Assembly (NCBI GenBank): GCA_947088135.1
Contig: CAMUFJ010000004.1
Coordinates: 1-64,000, forward strand
Reading direction: 5' to 3'
DNA from: an uncultured Clostridia bacterium
Lineage (GTDB): Bacteria; Bacillota; Clostridia; Christensenellales; Borkfalkiaceae
Length of the DNA stretch: 64,000 nucleotides
The notes below the pieces were generated by a model. The model searched no databases. It had not been told where the DNA came from and saw only the letters and a program-made list of their open reading frames with translations. The stretch's first letter is position 1; every line of letters begins with the position of its first letter. The position numbers and the translations under genes are program-made. Shown here one piece after another: positions 51,815 through 61,200 of the stretch.

Positions 51815-54250
51815 ATGAGAAAAATCAAGCAGTTTTTTAAGGGAGGAGCAGTCACCGCTTTGGCGTGTGCATTGCTTCTCGGTGCAGTAGGTTGCGGGGA
51901 AGACCCCAAAAAGCCCTCGGAAGACGATCCCAACGTTAACATTCCGCAAGACCCCGTTAAGAAGGTACAGCTTACCGTTGAGGCGAGCGCGGAAGAAATC
52001 AAGGAAAACGAGAGCGTTACGTTTACCGCTACCGTCGTGAATTCCGATAAGGGCGTTACTTGGTCGGTTTCCGATCCCGAAGTGGTGCGCATCACCGACG
52101 GCGGCGTCGTTACCATTTTGAAAGCGCCTGAATTCGTCGACAAGAACGTTACCGTTACGGCGACCTCCGTTGAAGACAGTAGCGTGACCGCTTCCAAAGT
52201 GTTGCGCGTGAAAGCGCCCAAGCAAAGCGGAGCGAACGGAAATCTTACGGCGGAGATGCTTGAAAAGATCGGCAATGCGAGCATTACCGCTACGGGGCTC
52301 GTTACCGACTATTATATCGACACCAAGCAGTCCTACAACAGCTATACCAATTATTACGATTCCGTCGTGACGATGGAGGACGGCAAGTGGAGCGGAACTT
52401 GGGGCAATAGGCCCGATGCGAACACTCCCTCCACCGAACTCATGTCCGACGTTTACGTGAGAGGGGAAGCCGACGACGTGAAGGACGAAGAAGGCAGGAT
52501 CGGTCATGCAATGGAACGCCTTTACGTTAACAAGAATAACGAGATCTCGAGATCGACGGTGAAGAACTACGTCAGCATTCCCGTGCTTTGGGAAGAACGG
52601 CATCTGTTCAACCATCTCGGAAATCTTCCGCTTTCGGCGTTTACATATGATCCCGACGACCTCACCAAGTACACCTACGAGGTGGACGAGAACAGCGTAG
52701 ATTCGCTCTATCTCATGACCTACCTCGCCTACTCCCTTACCCCTATGCTCGAAGAAACGATCAAAACGCTCGTTCTCACCGTGGAGGACGGGGAAGTTAC
52801 GGGCATCGATATGCAGACGACGGCGACCTATTACGGCGTGACGACCGATCAGCAGGGCAACGTCGTTACCTATGACGCCATCAGTTATACGGTCGTTTCG
52901 CTGAAATTTACGGAGATCGGCTCCACTACGGTGAAAGAGCCCGCGCCCTACGAAGCGCCCGAAAACGCGGATAAGCTCACGGCTGCGCTCAACAACATGA
53001 AAGCGGCGAAGAGCTATACCTATCAGCTCGAAGACGTTATGACGCACTCTCCCAGCGGGGACGACGACGATTATTCCTATCAGTCCGCGGGCGGGGCGGC
53101 AAGCCTTGCGGCGAGAGTTGCAACTCCCCGTGCGAGCAAAGCGCCCGACACGGTGGCGGACAACACTTCGGCAAGCGGTACGGTCGGTGCGCGCGGTTGG
53201 GTGACGGAGGACGCGGTTCTCATAGCCAAGACGAGCAAATATCAGTACGCTATGGACGATAAGACCTATCGTACCACGTATTCGGGCTACCGCCAGTTCG
53301 ACGGTTACTATGAAGAATTCGAATACAACCGCGACGTAAAGGACGCAAGCGGGAACAAAGTGGGCGGATTAAAGGGCACGAAGCGCGTAGAGGGCAGCAT
53401 GATGAACATTTTGCCCGATTTCGATTTCTCCGCGAACGTGTTCGAACTCGTAGGTTCGAGAATCGTGAACGGGAAAACCCGCTATACCTTCCGTTTGAAG
53501 GAAACGGCGATCACGAGAGATATCGCTTTGTCGGTTTCCAATTATTCGTACGCGGAATCGGCAAGTGCGGGCGCAAGCTCTTCTTTTGAAATCGTCGTAG
53601 ACGACGAAGGGCATCTCATTTCTACGAGATTCCCCTATTCTCTTACGCAGGGTACGTACGCCGGCTACTGCACGACGAACTACATGGACGTGAACGATAC
53701 CACGATCAACATGGCTACGCTGTTCGCAAATTACGAGGAGCGCGGCGCAATGGCTACGTGGAATCTCTACACCATGAAGTATTTCCGTACGTCTGCCAAC
53801 GAAACCTCGCGCGACGAGAACGCGCAGGTTGCGATCAACTCCATTTTCGGCAACAGCGCATCGAACGTACCTGCGCCCACGGCGTTCCAAAAGATCTTCG
53901 GCGATAATATCAGCGGACCCTTCTGCGACGACGATACCAAAAAAGACGCGAACGGCGACGACGTGTTCTACCGTTGGATGAGCATTACGGCAAGAAGCAC
54001 GGAGTATGACGAGAACAGCCAGATCACGAATTTCGACGAAATCGTTGCGGCGGCGGACGCTGCGTTTGCAGAGTGCGGGCTTCAAAAGAATATGGCGTTA
54101 ACGGACGTCAGCGGTGGCGCAAGCGGACGCGGGAACCGTTATTTGGTTTACAACAACGCGCAGATCACCGTCGTCATCGAAAATAATTTCACGAGGAATT
54201 TCTGGATCTATATTTACAGAACGAGCGACTATAACGCTTTGAAGGCGTAA
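51815..54250 (+). CDS. Lipoprotein with Big_2-like domain, paralogue B
   Basis: An 811-residue lipoprotein (lipobox GAVGC, Cys27). Residues about 49-135 form a Big_2-like unit ending VTATSVEDSSVTASKVLRV, very close to the corresponding segment of paralogue A. The segment LNNMKAAKSYTYQLEDV near 395 matches the equivalent place in A. Signal peptide and a short linker precede it. A ribosome site (AGAGG) lies 9 bases before the ATG. The function is unknown. The pair may have arisen by tandem duplication. Confidence 0.82.
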   Translation: MRKIKQFFKGGAVTALACALLLGAVGCGEDPKKPSEDDPNVNIPQDPVKKVQLTVEASAEEIKENESVTFTATVVNSDKGVTWSVSDPEVVRITDGGVVTILKAPEFVDKNVTVTATSVEDSSVTASKVLRVKAPKQSGANGNLTAEMLEKIGNASITATGLVTDYYIDTKQSYNSYTNYYDSVVTMEDGKWSGTWGNRPDANTPSTELMSDVYVRGEADDVKDEEGRIGHAMERLYVNKNNEISRSTVKNYVSIPVLWEERHLFNHLGNLPLSAFTYDPDDLTKYTYEVDENSVDSLYLMTYLAYSLTPMLEETIKTLVLTVEDGEVTGIDMQTTATYYGVTTDQQGNVVTYDAISYTVVSLKFTEIGSTTVKEPAPYEAPENADKLTAALNNMKAAKSYTYQLEDVMTHSPSGDDDDYSYQSAGGAASLAARVATPRASKAPDTVADNTSASGTVGARGWVTEDAVLIAKTSKYQYAMDDKTYRTTYSGYRQFDGYYEEFEYNRDVKDASGNKVGGLKGTKRVEGSMMNILPDFDFSANVFELVGSRIVNGKTRYTFRLKETAITRDIALSVSNYSYAESASAGASSSFEIVVDDEGHLISTRFPYSLTQGTYAGYCTTNYMDVNDTTINMATLFANYEERGAMATWNLYTMKYFRTSANETSRDENAQVAINSIFGNSASNVPAPTAFQKIFGDNISGPFCDDDTKKDANGDDVFYRWMSITARSTEYDENSQITNFDEIVAAADAAFAECGLQKNMALTDVSGGASGRGNRYLVYNNAQITVVIENNFTRNFWIYIYRTSDYNALKA

Positions 54251-54302
54251 CGCGTCTTGCTTTTCGAAAGGCGGAACGGCGCGGTATGGGAGAAATCAAT
54301 CC

Positions 54303-57300
54303 ATGAAAATACAGTATAAGGCGGTTGCGGCTCTATGCGTTCTCGGCTCGCTGGTTTTGGCGGGCTGTAACGGCGACGATCATCCGCCTGCAAACAGCGA
54401 CCCTAACGTGCCGACGCCCGCCGATCCCGTCGTTGTGATCACTGCGACGGAGGACGGCGTGACTTTGAAGGATACCGAGGTGAAATCGTACGATTTCACC
54501 TCCCTCTTCACAATCACGAAAGACGGCGTGAGCGTAGCAGTTTTGAACGAATACGTAGACAGCACCCTCGTTTCGGAAACGGCGGGAAGTTATCCCGTCA
54601 CGTGCAGTTACGAGGGGAAGCATAAAAGCGTTACGGTGACTGTGACTGCCACGCTCTACTCCGTGGAATCGGATACCGAAATAATCACCCTGCGCGCTTC
54701 GCAGGTTTCGGAGTACGATTTTAAACAGCATTTTACCGCGAAAACGGACGGCGTGCAGGCGGCGATCACCGACGCAATGATCCGCACCGACGTTGCGCCG
54801 TCGGAGGGCAGGTATTCCTATACCGTCACGCACGGCGGGGCAAGCAAGACGATTTCGGTCGTCGTGGAAGCGGACGTGCTCATCGTAAATTCCTACCGCG
54901 TGAAAGAAATCGCGTTGAACGCGCTTGCGGACTACGACTATACGGATTTGTTCTCCCTGTATGCAGACGGAGAGGCGGTGCGCGTAACGGAAAGTATGAT
55001 CGATACCGCAGAGCTCGCTTTTGCGGAAATCGGAAAGGAATACAAAGTCCGCATTTCCTACTTCTATAAAGGTGTGACCTATACGGGAAGCGCGGTCGTG
55101 AAGGCGGTGGAGGAGGAACGATATACCGTTTCCACCAAAAACATCGTCACCTATCCGCACGGAGAGAACATCGACCTCACCACGCTGTTCGAGGTCAAGC
55201 GGGGGGACGAAACCGTTCCCGTTACGCTCGACATGATTTCGGGGAGCATCGACTACACGAAAGTGGGAGTCAACACGCTCACGCTTTCCTTCGGCGGCGC
55301 GGAATATCAGTCGACGGTGGAAATCAAGTACGGCGTCATTCTCGAATACGCAAATTCGGATACGGTCACGGTGCAAAAGGGGACGGACAAGAAGAATTAT
55401 CCCTTTGCCAAAGATTTTAAAGCGATCGTCAACGGAATTCCCTTTCTCGTCATTCCCGAAAGCAACTTCTCGGGGCTTGACGAGCTGGATTTCGACAAGG
55501 CGGGCAGTTATAAAGTTACGCTTCAAATCGCCTACAACGTCGAACCGCCCAAGGGCTTGGACGCCACGGTGGATTTCGAGTACGCGGAAAAGACGATCAC
55601 CTATATCGTCGAAGAAAAGACGGTGCAGACCGCCGTCAAGCAGGAGCTCGTAACCGCCCCGCAGGGCACGGCCGAGTACAATCCTTTTTCAAACCTGACT
55701 GTAACGGTAAACGGCATTCCTCAATTTTTAACCGACAATCCCGATTGGGCTGACGGGTACAGCACCTGCTACGCCCGCCTGCTGAGCGATCCGATCGACT
55801 TTTCGAGCGCGGAACGGCAGGAAGTGCGCGTAGCGGTTTACCCTTACGGCAACGACGCCGAACCCGTTGTGCTTACGTACGGGTTTATCATTCAAACGGA
55901 TATCGTTATCACGGCGGAGGACGTAGGGATTTTTGCGGGCGGAACGCTGTTTGCGACCGAGCTTTTTACCGTCACCGAGGGCGGTAAGCCCGTGGAAGTG
56001 ACTTTTGACATGATTTCGGGCAAGGCGGATACGTTCCGCGCGGGCGTTTATACCTTGGAGCTTTCCTACGGCGGCGCGCGGGCGAGCGCGACCGTCACCG
56101 TGTTCGACGGGGGCATGAAGGGGATCTACCGCACCTTGCTCACCACCATTCCCTTTAATTCCGACGATGACGATGATAATGAATCCGATGATTGGGGGGA
56201 CTTAGGCGGCGCGGAAGGCTACGCTTCGGCTTTGTCCGCACGAGCGACAAATCCCGTTTACGTGCTCGACCATCTCGTGATCGGCGAGGACGGCTCTATC
56301 ATGTGGGGCAGCCGTGCGGCGACCGTTGTGGGCGGGCTCGACGAAAACACCCTGATTATAAAAATCGGATCGAACGAATTTACGCTGTATTACAGCGACG
56401 GGATCGTCGTGCTCGACGCGGCGAATCCCCAGAAATTGGGCTTCAATGACGAACGCCGTCCCATGGTTTTCTTCAACGAGGCGCAGTGGTCGATGATCGA
56501 ACACGTGACCGTCAACTATTCCTCGGAATACGTACTTTCCTCTTCCTTTATTTCGTACAGCATCGACACCTTCCGCATCAAAGACAAGGCGGACGGACGC
56601 GAGCTTTGGTACGCCTTAAAGGTGGAGCTGGCGGAAAAGACGAGCGCGGACACCCATTACGTGGTTACGTGGGGGGAAGCGGAGTATGCGGACGGGTTTG
56701 TTGCCGTAGAGGGTACGGCGTCCACGCTCACTTTCATGGGTGAAGAATACCGTTTCGTGATGCAATCCTCCCGTGTCGGGAAAGTTTCCCGCAGTTCCTC
56801 TACGCAAAGTAAATTTGCGGGCAAGTCTTTCCGCGGTACTCTCAGCGGGGCGAACGCAGTCTTTTCCGTTACGCAGTCGGACGGCTACGAACTCACGGCG
56901 GGCGGCAAGAGGGTATTCTATCTGAGCGCGAACGACGTGAACAACTCCAAAAACTGCTATGCGGATCAGGTTACGGACACGATTTTCCTGTACAGCGTTA
57001 CGGAGAAATTTTCCTATACCTTCAAGCTCGATATGGAAACGCTCACGTTTACCGTGTTGGAGAAGGACGCGTACTACGGTTTCTATCAGGCGGACAATAA
57101 GCTGATTTTCTTCGACGGCTACGGCACGGGAACGATCAATTTCGATACGAATTCATGGTCGTCGACACAAATCCGTTATACGGTAAACAGCGGGGTGGTA
57201 TCCGTTCGGTACGTAAATACCAAGCCGAGCTTTGCTTACGGGAGCGGCGCGGAATTCTATTTGGGCGAATTTCTCAATACGCTTACCGTAAAGAGTTTTG

Positions 57301-58118
57301 CGGACGGCTCGCTCGACGGCTTGACCTTTGAAAATACGCTCATCACCGACGGGGCGATCGTGCGCATTTCTTCCTACCGTTTCGGCGCGGACGTCACGCG
57401 CGGCCCTTCTCTCCTTTTGGATGCGATCAGCATCATCACCAAGGACGGCGAGCTGACGGGGGAGGCGAAGCGGGAATGCGTGGATATGAGCGCCGTTGTG
57501 TTCAGCGCTCCCGGATTCCACCGTCTTGCCGTCAATCTCACGGTCAAGGGGGAGGCAGTTACCGCCTATTACACGGTGCAGATCGTGCCCAAACGCTACG
57601 AGGGAAATCCGCTCTTCACCGCCTACGGCGCAGGCGTGATGTTAAAGACCAACAGCCTCACGCTCGACGAGTTCGGGCAGATCGTTCTCGACTGCTCGGG
57701 CGTGCGCTACGAGGGCTTTGCCGATTTGGAAGGAAAAAACAGCTTTTCGGCGAAGGCTTATTCGGGCAACGGCGCGTTCGTCGTTGTGCAGGGCGAAATG
57801 GTTGCGGACGGAATTCTCCGCTTTACCGCCACGGGTGCGGTCAGCTTTACCGATTATTACACCACGGGCACGAGCCGCGTCGTCGCGGCAGGCGGTGTGG
57901 CTTTGCGCGAATTTACGGTCGGGAACAACCGCACGTATATTTTCTCCGGTTCTCCCACTTTGGCGGGCGACGTCGTTACCGTAAAGGCGCTCACGGGGAG
58001 CGTGGAAAACGGCAACGTCGTTAAAATTGTAAAAGGCGAAGAGATTACCTACGTGCGCATTCTCTCTTGGGGGAACGTGACGGAAGGGCTTTCCGTATTG
58101 AAGGACTACCAAGAGTAA
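54303..58118 (+). CDS. Large repeat lipoprotein (1271 residues)
   Basis: Lipobox VLAGC (Cys22). The N-terminal half (about 45-620) holds at least six diverged beta units of 60-90 residues with a shared pattern, for example YDFTSLFTITKDGVSVAV, YDFKQHFTAKTDGVQAAI, YDYTDLFSLYADGEAVRV and FATELFTVTEGGKPVEV, each ending in a strand like YTVTHGG. An acidic break (SDDDDDNESDDW) near 625 precedes a second half that I cannot classify. It is probably an extracellular stalk or binding protein. GGGAG lies 10 bases before the ATG. Confidence 0.8.
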   Translation: MKIQYKAVAALCVLGSLVLAGCNGDDHPPANSDPNVPTPADPVVVITATEDGVTLKDTEVKSYDFTSLFTITKDGVSVAVLNEYVDSTLVSETAGSYPVTCSYEGKHKSVTVTVTATLYSVESDTEIITLRASQVSEYDFKQHFTAKTDGVQAAITDAMIRTDVAPSEGRYSYTVTHGGASKTISVVVEADVLIVNSYRVKEIALNALADYDYTDLFSLYADGEAVRVTESMIDTAELAFAEIGKEYKVRISYFYKGVTYTGSAVVKAVEEERYTVSTKNIVTYPHGENIDLTTLFEVKRGDETVPVTLDMISGSIDYTKVGVNTLTLSFGGAEYQSTVEIKYGVILEYANSDTVTVQKGTDKKNYPFAKDFKAIVNGIPFLVIPESNFSGLDELDFDKAGSYKVTLQIAYNVEPPKGLDATVDFEYAEKTITYIVEEKTVQTAVKQELVTAPQGTAEYNPFSNLTVTVNGIPQFLTDNPDWADGYSTCYARLLSDPIDFSSAERQEVRVAVYPYGNDAEPVVLTYGFIIQTDIVITAEDVGIFAGGTLFATELFTVTEGGKPVEVTFDMISGKADTFRAGVYTLELSYGGARASATVTVFDGGMKGIYRTLLTTIPFNSDDDDDNESDDWGDLGGAEGYASALSARATNPVYVLDHLVIGEDGSIMWGSRAATVVGGLDENTLIIKIGSNEFTLYYSDGIVVLDAANPQKLGFNDERRPMVFFNEAQWSMIEHVTVNYSSEYVLSSSFISYSIDTFRIKDKADGRELWYALKVELAEKTSADTHYVVTWGEAEYADGFVAVEGTASTLTFMGEEYRFVMQSSRVGKVSRSSSTQSKFAGKSFRGTLSGANAVFSVTQSDGYELTAGGKRVFYLSANDVNNSKNCYADQVTDTIFLYSVTEKFSYTFKLDMETLTFTVLEKDAYYGFYQADNKLIFFDGYGTGTINFDTNSWSSTQIRYTVNSGVVSVRYVNTKPSFAYGSGAEFYLGEFLNTLTVKSFADGSLDGLTFENTLITDGAIVRISSYRFGADVTRGPSLLLDAISIITKDGELTGEAKRECVDMSAVVFSAPGFHRLAVNLTVKGEAVTAYYTVQIVPKRYEGNPLFTAYGAGVMLKTNSLTLDEFGQIVLDCSGVRYEGFADLEGKNSFSAKAYSGNGAFVVVQGEMVADGILRFTATGAVSFTDYYTTGTSRVVAAGGVALREFTVGNNRTYIFSGSPTLAGDVVTVKALTGSVENGNVVKIVKGEEITYVRILSWGNVTEGLSVLKDYQE

Positions 58119-58239
58119 CCGTAATTCCGATCGGGCGCGTTTGCGCGCGAAGGAAGAAACCCATCGAACGAAGTTCGTAAATCAAGTAAAAACCATTTTG
58201 TTGTTATAGAATGAGAAAAAAATATGAGGAGTTAAGAGT

Positions 58240-61200
58240 ATGAAGAAAGGCAGATTGCTGGTATTAGCGGCAGCGAGCGCGGCATTTTGCGCGGCTGCGG
58301 TGGCGTGCGGCGGGAAACACGAGCATGAGTACGGCGCGTGGACGATTACCGCCGATCCCACTCTTACCGCGGAGGGAAGCGCAACGCGCACCTGTACGTC
58401 AAACGACGGCGGCGTAGAAACGGTTGCGGTTCCCGCGTTGTCCAACACGGACGTGTGGACGGCGGAAACAAACGACGCTACGCACACTGCGGCGGGAAAA
58501 ATCGTTTATACCTCCGTTTACGGCACGGTGGAAGTAACCATTCCGCAGGGCGAACACAGTTGGGGAGGGTGGACGATCACCAAAGCTCCTACGGCGACGG
58601 AAACGGGCACGGCGGAGCGCGCTTGCTCGTCGCAGGACGGCGGGAAAGACAGCGTAACGCTTCCCGTATTGACGGATACCGCCGTTTGGACGAAAGACGC
58701 TTCCAAATCCAAGCCCGCAAGCCACGCCGAGGACGGCAAGGACGTTTATACCTCCGCCTACGGCACGGTGGAGGTTGTACTCCCCAAGGGCGCGGGCACG
58801 CATACTTGGGGCGAATGGGAAATCACCGTAAAACCCACGCTCGAAAAAGAGGGCGTGGCGACGCGGAAATGCACCGCGAACGACGGCGGAACGGACACGC
58901 AAAAGCTTGCCGCGCTTTCCAACGCGCTCATGTGGAAGAAGGACGCGGAGAAGTCCACGCCCGCGACCCACACCGAGGACGGGAAGGACGTTTACACCTC
59001 CGCCTACGGAACGGTGGAGGTTGTGATCCCCAAAGACGCGGACGCGCATACATACGGGGATTGGACGATCACCAAAGCTCCTACGGCGACCGAAACGGGC
59101 ACGGCGGAGCGTATCTGCGAAGCGGATAACCAAAAAGACACCGCAATCCTCCCCGTACTGACGGATACCTCCGTTTGGACGAAGGATACGGAAAAGTCCA
59201 AACCCAACTCGCACACGGAAGACGGAAAGGACGTTTACACCTCCGAATACGGTACGGTGGAAATCGTCGTTCCCAAGAGCGTCGAGCACGTTTGGGGGGA
59301 TTGGGAAATTACCAAGGCGCCCACTTTGACCGAAGCCGGTACGGCGAAGCATTCCTGTACCCTTTCGGGCTGCACGGAGCAGGACGTAACGGCTGCCGTT
59401 CCCGTTTTGACGGATACGGCGGTTTGGACGAAGCAAACGGTTGAGCCCGACTATAACAACGCAGGGAAAGACGTTTACACCTCCGAATACGGTACGGTGG
59501 AATTGCCCGGCGCACCCAAGCTCCCCGCACCTTACGAGGGGAAGACGTATATTCCCATTTTGGTGGAAATCAACGGAGAAGGCAAGATCTCCGTTACCGA
59601 TTCTTGGCGCGCGGCGCAGATGGTGCTCGACGCCAACGGAGAAGGCACGGGTACGGCATACCCTTACATGAACGAAACGTGGAAAGTTTCTATGGTAGAC
59701 GCCGGACAGGGCATCATTTCCATTGTCACGCAGTCGAAAGATACGAGCGGAAACGTTGTCAAGAAGACTTATACCGCTTACGTCGATATGGCGACGGGAG
59801 TCATCGTCCGCCCGAGAGAAGCCTCTTGGAGCACCGTTTTCGTATTCCTTCCCTATGAATGGGAGGAGGGAAAGAGCAAGGTGGAAGCGGCGATTTTGGA
59901 CGAATCGATCGCCATTACGTATTCCAAGGACGACGTTTCCGAGAGCAGTTTCGTGTTCAACGATAAGGCGTTTTTCGGCGTGACCTTTGCAAGCGACAAG
60001 GCGGGCGCTCACGAGATTTCCGTGGCGGAATTTGCGGAAAAAGATCTCGTTTACGTATTGCAAAACAGCAAATTGATTGCTTCCTTTGCCAAAAACAGCG
60101 AGGGCGTATTCGTTCCCGCCGACGGCTTGGAGGGCACGTATGCTTTGACCGATCCCACGGGCGGCACCATGGCGATCTTTGTTTCCGGCAGCGGAATGTT
60201 GAAATACGAGAACGGCGAGGTGATCGGCTACTATACGGTTGCGGAAGAGGGTGCGGATTATACGATCAGCGTGATCCTCGAAAACATCTATTACGAAATC
60301 ATTCTCAACGCCGATTTCACGGGTTCGCTTACAATGCCCACCGTTACCGTGAAATACGTGGTAGGGGAAGGCTTTACGGCGATTCCCGACGAAGAATTCA
60401 ACAAAAACGCGGTTGCCGATCTTGCCGTACCCGAAGATACCCAAACCAAAATATTCGGAGGATGGTATTTCGACGAGGCTTACGCGCAGCCCGTTCCCGA
60501 CAAGTTTATTCCAACGGCGGACGTTACGCTGTATGCGAAGTGGTCGGATAAGGGCAGTATCGGCGTCATCGTGGAAGAGGGCGGTGCGGCGCTTACCGTC
60601 TATTTCGGCGAGGGCAATAAGCTTTCCGACGTTCTTTCGGCAAATAATATCGATCTCGGCGTAGACGAAGCGGGTTGGCGCGTATTCCGCGGCTGGTATT
60701 TGGACGCGGATTACTCGCGGGCAATTTCGGCGGAAACCACGCTTAGTCACACGGACAGCGGTAAGAGCATTTACGCCAAGTGGGAAGCTCTTCCCGAATA
60801 TTACGGCGAATATGCGGGCAACGCGCTCAATACGAACGCGCAGTACTGCTTCGGCGCGTCGGTCAAGCTCGACGAGAACGGCGTCGTCACCTTGAACCGC
60901 GTGAAAAATTCCGACGGGGAAACGGAAGTACTCAAAGGAACGGTAATCGGCTACAATAAGACGACGCAACTCCTTACCTGGCAAGCGAGCGGTTCCGACG
61001 CCGTATACAATATGCGCGTGGACAGCAAGAGCGGTTTCATCGCGTTTGCCTCTGAAATGAAGGACAGTGCGCTCGGCCAGAACCCTTATATCCTTTCCCG
61101 TAACGGCGATACGGTCACGACCGATATCCATAATTTCGGATTCTATAACGGCAGTTCCTCTTACAATCATACCTGCATCGTTTCCTATCAAACGGAGGGC

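Noticed and set aside
58399..61191. 930-codon open frame on the minus strand
   Set aside because: It is antisense to the large lipoprotein gene, has low-complexity Arg/Val/Gly-rich content that follows the plus-strand codon bias, and has no ribosome site or recognisable domain.
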